Below, one piece after another: positions 42,179 to 50,898 of a stretch of 64,000 nt of DNA. Each line of letters opens with the position of its first letter. Position 1 is the stretch's first letter. The translations under genes were made by a program, and so were the position numbers. Source of the DNA: Pseudomonas sp. FEN (GTDB lineage Bacteria > Pseudomonadota > Gammaproteobacteria > Pseudomonadales > Pseudomonadaceae). The stretch spans positions 327,001 through 391,000 of the forward strand of contig NZ_CAJFDC010000036.1 in assembly GCF_904067045.1 (NCBI RefSeq). Direction: 5' to 3'. A model generated the notes under the pieces. It was not told the DNA's origin. It saw only the letters and a program-made list of their open reading frames with translations, and ran no database searches.

Positions 42179-42843
42179 TGGAAGCAGCTTTTCAGCTTGC
42201 GCTGGACTCCGCGCCCTTTCTGCTCCAGGGCGCGTACTACACGGTCATCCTCAGCCTGGGTGGCATGTTCTTCGGTTTGCTGCTGGGTTTCGGCCTGGCC
42301 TTGATGCGGCTGTCGCGCTTCAAGCTGGTAAGCGGGATCGCCAGGGTCTATGTGTCGTTCTTTCGCGGCACACCCCTGTTGGTCCAGTTGTTCGTGATCT
42401 ATTACGGACTGCCGCAAATGGGCATCGAGCTGGACCCGCTGCCCGCCGCGCTGATCGGCTTCTCGCTGAACATGGCGGCCTACGCCTGTGAAATCCTTCG
42501 GGCCGCCATCAGTTCGATCGAGCGCGGCCAGTGGGAAGCGGCGGCGAGCATCGGCATGACGCGGGCGCAGACCCTGCGCCGGGCGATTTTGCCGCAAGCC
42601 GCGCGCACTGCCCTGCCGCCGTTGGGCAACAGCTTCATTTCCCTGGTCAAGGACACGGCATTGGCCGCGACCATCCAGGTCCCGGAGCTGTTCCGCCAGG
42701 CCCAGCTGATTACCGCCCGGACCTTTGAAATTTTCACCATGTATCTTGCCGCCGCCCTGATCTACTGGGTCCTCGCCAGCCTGCTCGCACACTTGCAGAA
42801 CCGTCTGGAAGCGCGGGTCAATCGGCATGACCAGGAGTCTTGA
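42178..42843 (+). CDS. tcyL: Cystine ABC transporter permease
   Basis: A 221-residue His/Glu/Gln/Arg-type permease with five predicted helices and the EAA loop (QWEAAASIGMTRAQTLRRAI). FFRGTPLLVQLFVIYYGLP is characteristic of polar amino acid permeases. It starts one base inside the tcyJ stop and ends 3 bp before tcyN. Confidence 0.94.
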   Translation: MEAAFQLALDSAPFLLQGAYYTVILSLGGMFFGLLLGFGLALMRLSRFKLVSGIARVYVSFFRGTPLLVQLFVIYYGLPQMGIELDPLPAALIGFSLNMAAYACEILRAAISSIERGQWEAAASIGMTRAQTLRRAILPQAARTALPPLGNSFISLVKDTALAATIQVPELFRQAQLITARTFEIFTMYLAAALIYWVLASLLAHLQNRLEARVNRHDQES

Positions 42844-42846
42844 AGC

Positions 42847-43596
42847 ATGATCGTGGTTGAAAACCTGACCAAGCAATTCAATGGACAGACCGTGCTCAAC
42901 GGCATCGACCTGACGGTCGAGCCCGGCGAGGTGGTGGCCATCATCGGTCCCAGCGGTTCCGGCAAGACCACCTTCTTGCGTTGCCTGAACTTCCTCGAGG
43001 AACCCAGCAGTGGCCGGATCAAGGTCGGCGACATCGAAATCGATGGCAGCCGTCCGCTGAACCAGCAGCAGGGTCTGGTGCGCAAGCTACGCCAGCAGGT
43101 CGGCTTCGTGTTCCAGAACTTCAACCTGTTTCCGCACCGCACGGCGCTGGAAAACGTCATCGAAGGCCCGCTGGTGGTCAAGAAGATGCCGCGCGACCAA
43201 GCGCTCGCCCTGGGGCGCAAGCTGCTGGCCAAGGTCGGCCTGGCGGGCAAGGAAGACGCCTACCCGCGCAGGTTGTCCGGTGGCCAGCAACAACGGGTCG
43301 CGATTGCCCGCGCGTTGGCGATGGAGCCGGAGGTGATCCTGTTCGACGAGCCGACCTCGGCCCTCGACCCGGAGCTGGTGGGCGAAGTGTTGGCAACCAT
43401 CCGTGGCCTGGCCGAAGAAAAACGCACCATGGTGATTGTCACCCACGAAATGGGCTTTGCCCGGGATGTGGCCAATCGGGTGATCTTTTTCGACAAGGGC
43501 GTGATCGTCGAGCAAGGTGAGGCCAAGGCGCTGTTTGCCCACCCCAAGGAAGAGCGTACCCGGCAGTTTCTCAGTAAGTTTCTGGGCAATACGTAG
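42847..43596 (+). CDS. tcyN: Cystine ABC transporter ATPase
   Basis: A 249-residue ATP-binding protein with Walker A GPSGSGKTT, signature LSGGQQQR, Walker B ILFDEPTSALD and switch histidine in IVTHEMGF. It completes the cystine importer. The start follows tcyL by 3 bp. No terminator is evident. Confidence 0.95.
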   Translation: MIVVENLTKQFNGQTVLNGIDLTVEPGEVVAIIGPSGSGKTTFLRCLNFLEEPSSGRIKVGDIEIDGSRPLNQQQGLVRKLRQQVGFVFQNFNLFPHRTALENVIEGPLVVKKMPRDQALALGRKLLAKVGLAGKEDAYPRRLSGGQQQRVAIARALAMEPEVILFDEPTSALDPELVGEVLATIRGLAEEKRTMVIVTHEMGFARDVANRVIFFDKGVIVEQGEAKALFAHPKEERTRQFLSKFLGNT

Positions 43597-44003
43597 GACA
43601 TTTCTTAAATAATAGGGCGTACTCAGGGAAAGAGTACGGCGGTCTCGTATAGTTATTTCTCGGGTCTTGGGTATTAACTATTGACTACCGATTTTCCCGT
43701 GAATTTTTCCACTGTAAAGACAGTGAAAGTAGGAAGTGTCCGAATTTTCGGGCGAACTTCGTCATGACCGTTTAATGGCTTGACACCCTCTCTGCAAAAC
43801 TCTTAGCTGCACTTCACAACCTGCACGACGTTATCAGGACCGTATGCACGTTTCGGCCAACTGTTTGCCGGACTGCGCGTGCGCCTTCCAGAATTTGCGA
43901 CGGTAAGGACGCCTATTGAGGTTCAAGGACAACGGTTGTTTATGCGGCCCAGGCCCGTGCCTGCACGTTGGACTTTTCGTCACCCCACAAAAAGGATTTT
44001 TTC
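43597..44003. other. Intergenic stretch upstream of the two-repeat protein gene
   Basis: A 407-bp gap with no convincing gene. It is richer in A+T than its surroundings and holds small inverted repeats (GTACT...AGTAC at about 43619-43638, CACTGT-AAAG-ACAGTG near 43711, CCGAA/TTCGG near 43741) and a TTGACA at about 43778 that could be a -35, without a clear -10. Confidence 0.5.
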
Positions 44004-44759
44004 ATGACTCGTTTTCAGGAAACCCTGCGGCTGGCGCCGCCTGTCGTTCCCCAGGCCCATGGGCGTGGTATCGGTCTGTTGGCCGCCGCACAGTTGTCGA
44101 TTGTCATCCGACCCTACGTCGGCATGGAAGAGGGCGACCTGATCGAGTTGTTCTGGGACGGTTGTTATGTCACGGCCCGGCAGGTGTCGGCGGATGATGT
44201 CGGCCAGTCGCTCAATTTGCGGGTGCCGGAGAGTTTCGTGCTGGAGGGGCTGGCGCGGGTTCACTATCGGGTCCTGCACGTGGGCAGCAGTGGCGCCTGC
44301 TCACGTCGGCTCAAGGTGCCGGTCAAACTCGCTTGCCCTGGTGGCCAGCCCTTCGGCGAGGAAAACCAGGGGCTGGCGCCGCTGATCATCCCCGCGCCGA
44401 TCCAGCGTTATGGGGTCAACCCGAGCCAGATGCGTCGGGGGGTGCCGCTGACCCTGGCGCCCTATCTGAACATGGCCGCCGAGGACGAAATCACCTTGCT
44501 CTGGGGCGATGTGCGCCTGGACCTGCCCAAGCTCGCCGGCGAGGACATCGGCAAGCCGGTCAGGGTCTTCGTGCCGCCCGCGGTGATCCAGGAAGCCGGC
44601 GAGGACAGTGGCCTGGATCTGACCTACTGCGTGATCGACCGCGTCGGCAACAACTCCCGCTGGGCCCCGGTAAGGCGGCTCAGGGTCGGCAGCGCCCGGC
44701 ACTACATCAGAGCCCCACGCCCGGCTTTGGCGAAGCTTGCCCAACCCTGCCGGGGCTGA
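44004..44759 (+). CDS. Unknown protein made of two similar beta-rich repeats
   Basis: A 251-residue protein with no signal peptide or membrane segment; the ATG has AAAGGA 7 bp upstream. Two parts of about 80 residues are related: the first runs from IVIRPYVGMEEGDLIELFWDG to SSGACSRRLKVPV, the second from LTLAPYLNMAAEDEITLLWGD to NNSRWAPVRRLRV. Each has the order P-Y-x-x-M, D-x-I-x-L-x-W, then V-P, and ends with a Y-x-V turn and R/S before a final valine strand. This is the pattern of tandem Ig-like domains seen in Pseudomonas hypothetical proteins, but I do not recognise a function. It sits between the cystine transporter and the sfnB pair. Confidence 0.75.
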   Translation: MTRFQETLRLAPPVVPQAHGRGIGLLAAAQLSIVIRPYVGMEEGDLIELFWDGCYVTARQVSADDVGQSLNLRVPESFVLEGLARVHYRVLHVGSSGACSRRLKVPVKLACPGGQPFGEENQGLAPLIIPAPIQRYGVNPSQMRRGVPLTLAPYLNMAAEDEITLLWGDVRLDLPKLAGEDIGKPVRVFVPPAVIQEAGEDSGLDLTYCVIDRVGNNSRWAPVRRLRVGSARHYIRAPRPALAKLAQPCRG

Positions 44760-44860
44760 GAAGCGGACCTTCTATGCATATTCCCAAAAGTTAGTTTATT
44801 TAATTTTTATACGCGTTTAGGGTATATGAACCGGACCACCGGACTTGTTTGATTTCGATG

Positions 44861-44970
44861 GCGTCGCGCTTTCGCGACGCTTCCTAAGAGAGATGAGGTC
44901 GGTATGGTCAGGAACACAGTCACCCTCGTGCGGATCGCCAGGGCATTGCGCACGCCACGGAGTGGCGTTG
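44861..44970 (+). promoter_or_regulatory. Structured leader upstream of the first sfnB-like gene
   Basis: A perfect 8-bp hairpin (GCGTCGCG-CTTT-CGCGACGC, 44861-44880) is followed by a second perfect stem ACGCCAC-GGA-GTGGCGT (44952-44968) whose loop and first stem base contain the GGAG ribosome site. An AT-rich, TATA-containing block at about 44790-44830 probably holds the promoter. Confidence 0.55.
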
Positions 44971-46212
44971 ATGTCTAACTTGCAGGAAGCACAGGTCCAG
45001 AGCGACCTGGATATTGCCCCGCCGTTGCTGCCGGCCCGGGTACTGCGCAACGATGCCGAAGCCCTGCAGGCCGCCCGTGAGTTGGCCGAGGCCGCTCGCG
45101 GGCAGGCTGCGCGCCGCGACCGTCAGCGCAAGCTGCCATGGGTCGAGATCGAGCAGTTCACCCGCAGCGGCCTGGGTAGCATCACCCTTCCCCGTGAGTA
45201 CGGCGGTCCGCAGGTTTCATTCGTTACCGTGGCCGAGGTCTTCGCGATCATTTCCGCCGCCGATCCGGCGCTCGGGCAGATCCCGCAGAACCAGTTCGGC
45301 ATTCTCCAGTTGCTCCACGGCACCGCCACCGAGCGCCAGAAAAAACAGCTGTTCCAGAGCGTGCTGGAGGGCTGGCGCATCGGCAACGCCGGGCCTGAAC
45401 GCGGCACGCGGAATACCCTGGAACTGAAGACCCGGATCAGCGCCGACGGCGATGCTTTCGTCATCAGCGGGCAGAAGTTCTATTCCACCGGCGCGCTGTT
45501 CGCCCACTGGGTGGCGGTCAAGGCGATCAACGATGAGGGTCGGCAGGTCATGGCCTTCGTCCGGCGCGGCACGCCGGGCTTGCGCATCGTCGACGACTGG
45601 TCGGGCTTCGGCCAGCGCACCACCGCCAGCGGCACGGTGTTGCTGAACAAGGTGCGGGTGGAAGCGGATGACGTCATCGACAACTGGCGCCAGGGCGAGG
45701 TGCCGAATATCCAGGGTGCCTTCTCGCAACTGATCCAGGCGGCCATCGACGCGGGCATTGCCCGTGGGGCCATCGACGACAGCATCGCCTTTGTTCGCGA
45801 GCGTTCGCGGCCATGGATCGATGCCAAGGTCGAGCGTGCCAGTGACGACCTCTACGTGATTGCCGATATCGGCAAATTGAAAATCGAGCTGCACGCCGCC
45901 GAAGCGCTGTTGCGCAAGGCCGGGCAGGTGCTCGACCAGGTCAGCGCCGGGCCGGTGGATGCCGCCGCGGCCGCGCGGGCTTCGATTGCCGTGGCCGAGG
46001 CCAAGGTCCTCACCACCGAAATCGCCTTGCTCGCCAGCGAGAAGTTGTTCGAGCTGGCCGGCAGCCGCGCGACCCTGGCCGAATTCAACCTCGATCGCCA
46101 CTGGCGCAATGCCCGCGTGCACACCCTGCACGACCCGGTGCGCTGGAAGTATCACGCCGTCGGCGCCTATCGCCTGAACGGCAGCTTGCCGGCCCGGCAT
46201 TCCTGGATTTGA
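44971..46212 (+). CDS. sfnB: SfnB-type sulfur-acquisition oxidoreductase (acyl-CoA dehydrogenase fold), copy 1
   Basis: A 413-residue flavoprotein of the acyl-CoA-dehydrogenase fold in the SfnB/DszC-like branch, whose members use reduced FMN to oxidise organosulfur compounds. Signatures include SLGQIPQNQ-type text (ALGQIPQNQFG), YSTGALFAHW and DDWSGFGQRTTASGTV, ending HWRNARVHTLHDPVRWKYHAVG. The ATG at 44971 has GGAG inside a hairpin just before it; an upstream extension to 44845 would lack a good start. A close paralogue follows after 23 bp. The exact substrate (dimethylsulfone, a sulfonate or another compound) is unknown. Confidence 0.88.
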   Translation: MSNLQEAQVQSDLDIAPPLLPARVLRNDAEALQAARELAEAARGQAARRDRQRKLPWVEIEQFTRSGLGSITLPREYGGPQVSFVTVAEVFAIISAADPALGQIPQNQFGILQLLHGTATERQKKQLFQSVLEGWRIGNAGPERGTRNTLELKTRISADGDAFVISGQKFYSTGALFAHWVAVKAINDEGRQVMAFVRRGTPGLRIVDDWSGFGQRTTASGTVLLNKVRVEADDVIDNWRQGEVPNIQGAFSQLIQAAIDAGIARGAIDDSIAFVRERSRPWIDAKVERASDDLYVIADIGKLKIELHAAEALLRKAGQVLDQVSAGPVDAAAAARASIAVAEAKVLTTEIALLASEKLFELAGSRATLAEFNLDRHWRNARVHTLHDPVRWKYHAVGAYRLNGSLPARHSWI

Positions 46213-46235
46213 CGACCGGACCTCTGGAGAAGTAC

Positions 46236-47429
46236 ATGACTCTTTCTCAATACGTCGCGGTCATCGGCAGCGACGAGCAAGCCCTGATCGTGGCCAGCGA
46301 CCTGGCCGAGGATTTCAAGCGCGACAGCGTCCTGCGCGACCGTGAACGGCGTCTGCCGCTGGCCGAGCTGGAAGTGTTTTCCCGCTCCGGCCTCTGGGGC
46401 ATCAGCGTGCCGAAGGCCTATGGCGGCGCCGGGGTGTCCAACGTCACCCTGGCCAGGGTCACGCAACTGATCGCCGAGGCCGATGCGTCCCTGGGGCAGA
46501 TACCACAGAATCATTTCTATGCCCTGGAAGTGCTGCGGGTCAACGGCAGCGAGGCGCAGAAGCAACGTCTGTATGCCGAGGTACTGGCTGGCCGACGCTT
46601 CGGCAATGCACTGGCCGAACTGGGCACCAAGACCGCCCACGACCGTATCACCAGCCTGCGTCGGGATGGCGACGGCTACCGCATCAACGGGCGCAAGTTC
46701 TACGCCACCGGGGCCTTGTATGCCCAGCGCATTCCGACCTCGGTGGTGGATGAGCAGGGCGTCCAGCAGTTGGCCTTTGTGCCGCGCGATAGCAGAGGCC
46801 TGAACGTGATCGACGACTGGAGCGGTTTTGGCCAGCGCACTACCGGCAGTGGTTCGGTGGTGTTCGAAGACGTCTATGTCGCCGCCGCCGACGTGATCCC
46901 TTTTCAAAGTGCCTTCGAGCGTCCGACCCCGGTTGGCCCGCTGGCGCAGATTCTCCATGCGGCCATCGACACCGGTATTGCCCGCGCCGCCTATGAAGAC
47001 ACCCTGCACTTTGTCCGCACCCGCACCCGTCCGTGGATCGATGCCGGTAGTGACCAGGCCACCGAAGATCCGTTGACCCTCAAGAGCCTCGGTCAGCTGA
47101 GCGTTCGGCTGCACGCCGCCGAGGCCTTGCTGGAACGGGCCGGCGAATACCTCGACCGGGCCCAGGCCGAAACCAACGCCGAGACCGTGGCGGCGGCCTC
47201 GATCGCAGTTGCCGAGGCGCGGGCCATCAGCACCGAAATCTCCCTGGCCGCCGGCAGCAGCCTGTTCGAACTGGCCGGCAGCCAGGCCACGCTCGCCGAA
47301 CACGGCCTGGATCGTCACTGGCGTAACGCGCGGGTACACACCCTGCACGATCCGGTGCGTTGGAAGTACCACGCGGTGGGCAACTATTACCTCAATGCGC
47401 AAAACCCGCCACTGCGGGGGACCATCTGA
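46236..47429 (+). CDS. sfnB: SfnB-type sulfur-acquisition oxidoreductase, copy 2
   Basis: A 397-residue paralogue of the preceding protein, sharing DDWSGFGQRTTGSG and the C-terminal HWRNARVHTLHDPVRWKYHAVG almost residue for residue while the outer parts differ. Start at 46236, with GGAG upstream. The tandem pair suggests duplication followed by divergence, perhaps acting on two related substrates or as a heteromer. The stop codon overlaps the start of the LLM monooxygenase by one base. It needs reduced flavin from a reductase not encoded here. Confidence 0.88.
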   Translation: MTLSQYVAVIGSDEQALIVASDLAEDFKRDSVLRDRERRLPLAELEVFSRSGLWGISVPKAYGGAGVSNVTLARVTQLIAEADASLGQIPQNHFYALEVLRVNGSEAQKQRLYAEVLAGRRFGNALAELGTKTAHDRITSLRRDGDGYRINGRKFYATGALYAQRIPTSVVDEQGVQQLAFVPRDSRGLNVIDDWSGFGQRTTGSGSVVFEDVYVAAADVIPFQSAFERPTPVGPLAQILHAAIDTGIARAAYEDTLHFVRTRTRPWIDAGSDQATEDPLTLKSLGQLSVRLHAAEALLERAGEYLDRAQAETNAETVAAASIAVAEARAISTEISLAAGSSLFELAGSQATLAEHGLDRHWRNARVHTLHDPVRWKYHAVGNYYLNAQNPPLRGTI

Positions 47430-48790
47430 TGGCGAAGAAAAAGATCCTGCTCAATGCCTTCAACATGAATTGCATCGGGCATATCAACCACGGCTTGTGG
47501 ACCCATCCGCGGGACAATTCGACCCAGTACAAGACATTGGAATACTGGACCGAATTGGCGCGGTTGTTGGAGCGCGGCTTATTCGACGGCCTGTTTATCG
47601 CCGATATCGTCGGGGTCTACGACGTGTACCAGGGCTCGGTGGACGTACCGCTGCGAGAGTCGATCCAGTTGCCGGTCAACGATCCGCTGCTGCTGGTGTC
47701 GGCCATGGCGGCGGTGACGAAAAACCTCGGTTTCGGCCTGACCGCCAACCTCTCCTATGAGGCGCCGTATCTATTCGCCCGGCGCATGTCGACGCTCGAC
47801 CACCTGAGTCGCGGGCGGGTCGGCTGGAATATCGTCACCGGTTACCTCGACAGTGCCGCCCGGGCCATGGGACTCAAGGAGCAGGTCGAGCACGACCGGC
47901 GCTACGACCAGGCCGACGAGTACCTGGAGGTGCTCTACAAGCTCTGGGAAGGTAGTTGGGAAAACGATGCGGTGCTCAACGATCCGGCCCGGCGGATCTA
48001 TGCCCAACCGGAGAAAGTGCACAAGGTGCGGCACGCCGGCGAGTTCTATCAGGTCGAGGGTTATCACCTCTGCGAGCCGTCGCCGCAGCGCACGCCGGTG
48101 TTGTTCCAGGCCGGCAGTTCGGAGCGTGGCCTGGAGTTTGCCGGGCGGCATGCCGAGTGCGTGTTCATCAGTGGGCAGAACAAGGCCGCGACCAAGGTTC
48201 AGGTGGACAAGGTGCGCGCCAGCGCGGTGGCGGCCGGACGTGAGCCTGATGGCATCAAGGTGTTCATGGGCCTGAACGTGATTGTCGGCGAGACCGAGGA
48301 GGCAGCCTGGGCCAAGCACGCCGAGTACCTCGGGTATGCCAGCGCGGAGGCCGGGGTGGCGCATTTTTCCGCGTCCACCGCGATCGATTTCGCCGAGTAC
48401 GAACTGGATGAACCGATCCAGTATGTGAAGAGCAACGCGATCCAGTCGGCGACCAGAAACCTGCAGAACAATGACTGGACCCGGCGCAAGTTGCTCGAAC
48501 AGCACGCCTTGGGCGGGCGCTATTTCACCGTGGTCGGCTCGCCCGAACAGGTGGCCGATGAGCTGGAGTCGTGGATCGCCGAAACCGGGCTGGACGGCTT
48601 CAACCTGACGCGCATCGTCACCCCGGAAAGCTATGTGGATTTTATCGAGCTGGTGATTCCGCAGTTGCAGCGGCGCGGGTCGTACAAGACTGCTTATGAC
48701 GGTGGGACCTTGCGCGAAAAGTTGTTTCACGCTGAGGCGCATCTGCCTGGGCAGCACGCTGGAGCGGGCTATCGCCATATTCCTGACTGA
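47429..48790 (+). CDS. LLM-class FMN-dependent monooxygenase (NtaA/SnaA/DszA type)
   Basis: A 453-residue TIM-barrel flavin monooxygenase of the branch that includes DszA, NtaA and SoxA. It begins KKKILLNAFNMNCIGHINHGLW, the family start, and carries SRGRVGWNIVTGYLDSAARAMG, the conserved flavin loop, and QAGSSERGLEFAGRHAE. Such enzymes use FMNH2 and oxygen to cleave C-S or C-N bonds. It overlaps the second sfnB by one base and is followed by metQNI, so the whole block is probably one sulfur-scavenging operon. Confidence 0.9.
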   Translation: MAKKKILLNAFNMNCIGHINHGLWTHPRDNSTQYKTLEYWTELARLLERGLFDGLFIADIVGVYDVYQGSVDVPLRESIQLPVNDPLLLVSAMAAVTKNLGFGLTANLSYEAPYLFARRMSTLDHLSRGRVGWNIVTGYLDSAARAMGLKEQVEHDRRYDQADEYLEVLYKLWEGSWENDAVLNDPARRIYAQPEKVHKVRHAGEFYQVEGYHLCEPSPQRTPVLFQAGSSERGLEFAGRHAECVFISGQNKAATKVQVDKVRASAVAAGREPDGIKVFMGLNVIVGETEEAAWAKHAEYLGYASAEAGVAHFSASTAIDFAEYELDEPIQYVKSNAIQSATRNLQNNDWTRRKLLEQHALGGRYFTVVGSPEQVADELESWIAETGLDGFNLTRIVTPESYVDFIELVIPQLQRRGSYKTAYDGGTLREKLFHAEAHLPGQHAGAGYRHIPD

Positions 48791-48799
48791 CAAGGTCCC

Positions 48800-48925
48800 T
48801 GTAGCACCGCCACGCTCGGTTGCGAAGCAGTCGCAAAGGCGGTCCTCTCGGTCTGCCTGAGAGACCGCATTCGCCGGGTTCAGGGCCGCTTCGCGCCCCA
48901 GCGCGGGCAAGCCCGCTCGCCACAA
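48800..48925. repeat. REPIN between the LLM gene and metQ
   Basis: GGTTGCGAAGCAGTCGC, CGCTTCGCGCCCCAGCGCG and GCGGGCAAGCCCGCTCGCC arms; its right half is the same type as the blocks at 22506-22881. Confidence 0.8.
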
Positions 48926-48965
48926 GTGAAATCTCATAATCCGTATGATTGACTGGAAACCCATC

Positions 48966-49775
48966 ATGAAAACAACACGCCTTACCCCACCAGTCAAAGC
49001 ACTGGTCCTGGCCCTCGGTCTCTTCAGCGCCGTGGCCGCCGCCGCCGACGCTCCGCTCAAGGTCGGCACCACCGCGGCCTTCGCCATCCCCCTGGAAGCC
49101 GCCGTCGAAGAGGCCGGCAAACAGGGCCTGAAAGTCGAGCTGGTGGAGTTCAGCGACTGGATCGCGCCGAACGTCAGTCTCGCCGCTGGCGATATCGACG
49201 TGAACTACTTCCAGCACATCCCTTTCCTGGAAAACGCCAAGGCCGCCGCCGGTTTCGACCTGGTGCCCTTTGCCCCGGGGATCATCAACAACGTCGGTCT
49301 CTACTCGAAAAAATACAAAAGCTTCGACGAACTGCCGCAAGGCGCCAGCGTGGCCATCGCCAACGACCCGATCAACAGCGGCCGTGGCCTGCAACTGCTG
49401 GCCAAGGCCGGGCTGATCACCTTGAAACCTGGCGTCGGTTACAAAGCCACCGAAGAGGACATCATCGGCAACCCGAAGAAGCTCAAGATCCTCCAGGTCG
49501 AAGCCGTGCAACTGGTGCGCGCCTACGACGACGCCGATCTGGTCCAGGGCTACCCGGCCTATATCCGCCTGGCGAAGACCTTCGATGCCGGCTCCGCGTT
49601 GCTGTTCGACGGCCTCGATCACAAGGAGTACGTGATCCAGTTCGTGATCCAGCCGAAAGAGAAAACCGACCCACGGCTGATCAAGTTCGTCGATATCTAC
49701 CAGCACTCGCCAGTGGTGCGCGCCGCCCTGGACAAGGCCCATGGCAAGCTGTACCAGGCCGGTTGGGAAGGCTGA
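48966..49775 (+). CDS. metQ: MetQ, methionine-type ABC transporter substrate-binding protein
   Basis: A 269-residue NlpA/MetQ family protein with signal peptide (VKALVLALGLFSAVAAA, no lipobox cysteine), so soluble in the periplasm. It shares DWIAPNVSLAAGDIDVNYFQHIPFL and ANDPINSGRGLQLLAKAGLI with MetQ proteins. metN follows 1 bp later and metI overlaps it, giving a full importer. Given the neighbours, its cargo may be methionine or another organosulfur compound. Confidence 0.92.
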   Translation: MKTTRLTPPVKALVLALGLFSAVAAAADAPLKVGTTAAFAIPLEAAVEEAGKQGLKVELVEFSDWIAPNVSLAAGDIDVNYFQHIPFLENAKAAAGFDLVPFAPGIINNVGLYSKKYKSFDELPQGASVAIANDPINSGRGLQLLAKAGLITLKPGVGYKATEEDIIGNPKKLKILQVEAVQLVRAYDDADLVQGYPAYIRLAKTFDAGSALLFDGLDHKEYVIQFVIQPKEKTDPRLIKFVDIYQHSPVVRAALDKAHGKLYQAGWEG

Positions 49776-49776
49776 T

Positions 49777-50898
49777 ATGAGTGTCGTCAATCTCCAGCGC
49801 CCATCTGAGGCAACGCCGCGCAGCGCGGAGCAGACCGAGCTGCATCCCGAGCTCAATCGGGCCCACGTGCGCTTTATCGGCGTGGGCAAGACCTACGATG
49901 GCCAACAGGGTCCGGTAAACGCCTTGCAAGGCATCGACCTGGCGATCCAGCGTGGCGAAGTGTTCGGCATTATTGGCCGCAGCGGTGCGGGCAAATCTTC
50001 GCTGATCCGCACCATCAACCGCCTGGAACAACCGAGTGCCGGGCGGGTGCTGATCGACCAGGTCGACATCGGCGAGTTCGACGAAAATCGCTTGGTGGAA
50101 CTGCGTCGACGCATCGGCATGATCTTCCAGCACTTCAACCTGATGTCGGCCAAGACGGTCTGGCAGAACGTCGAGTTGCCGTTGAAAGTGGCCGGGGTGC
50201 CGAAATTGCAACGTGAACAGAAGGTGCGCGAACTGCTGGAGCTGGTGGGCCTGCGGGACAAGCACAAGGCCTACCCGGCGCAGTTGTCCGGTGGGCAGAA
50301 ACAGCGAGTCGGGATTGCCCGGGCGCTGGTCCATGACCCGGCGATCCTGCTGTGTGACGAGGCCACCTCGGCGCTGGACCCGGAAACCACCCAATCGATC
50401 CTTGGCTTGCTGCGCGAGATCAATCAGCGCCTGGGCCTGACCATTGTCCTGATCACCCATGAGATGGCGGTGATCCGCGAGATCTGTGATCGGGTGGTGG
50501 TGCTGGAGCATGGCCGGGTGGTCGAGCAGGGGCCGGTCTGGCAGGTCTTCGGCGAGCCTCGGCATGAGGTCAGCCGGACCTTGTTGGCGCCGTTGCAGCA
50601 CGCCTTGCCAGCGGAGCTGCAAGAGCGCTTGCAGGCCTGGCCCGAGTCATCGGATTCGGCGCTGGTGCTGCGCTTGCAATTGACCGGCGGCGTTGCCGAG
50701 GAGCCGGACCTGGCGGCGCTGTTCAGTGCCCTCGGCGGGCGCGTGCGCTTGCTGCAGGGCGCTGTCGAGCGGATTCAGGGGCATGCGCTGGGGCAGTTGT
50801 TGCTGGCGGTGAGTGGCTCATCGCTGGGGGTCGAGGAACTGCGTCTGCGGGCCGGGCGTTGGGCGCAACGGGTGGAGGTGCTGGGCTATGTGGCTTGA
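49777..50898 (+). CDS. metN: MetN, ABC transporter ATPase with C-terminal regulatory domain
   Basis: A 373-residue ATP-binding protein with Walker A GRSGAGKSS, signature LSGGQKQR, Walker B ILLCDEATSALD and switch histidine LITHEMAV. The last 100 residues are the NIL/ACT-like regulatory domain by which methionine inhibits MetNI in E. coli. The first 35 residues are an extra polar extension before AHVRFIGVGKTY, longer than in E. coli MetN. The start at 49777 lies 1 bp after the metQ stop. Confidence 0.93.
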   Translation: MSVVNLQRPSEATPRSAEQTELHPELNRAHVRFIGVGKTYDGQQGPVNALQGIDLAIQRGEVFGIIGRSGAGKSSLIRTINRLEQPSAGRVLIDQVDIGEFDENRLVELRRRIGMIFQHFNLMSAKTVWQNVELPLKVAGVPKLQREQKVRELLELVGLRDKHKAYPAQLSGGQKQRVGIARALVHDPAILLCDEATSALDPETTQSILGLLREINQRLGLTIVLITHEMAVIREICDRVVVLEHGRVVEQGPVWQVFGEPRHEVSRTLLAPLQHALPAELQERLQAWPESSDSALVLRLQLTGGVAEEPDLAALFSALGGRVRLLQGAVERIQGHALGQLLLAVSGSSLGVEELRLRAGRWAQRVEVLGYVA

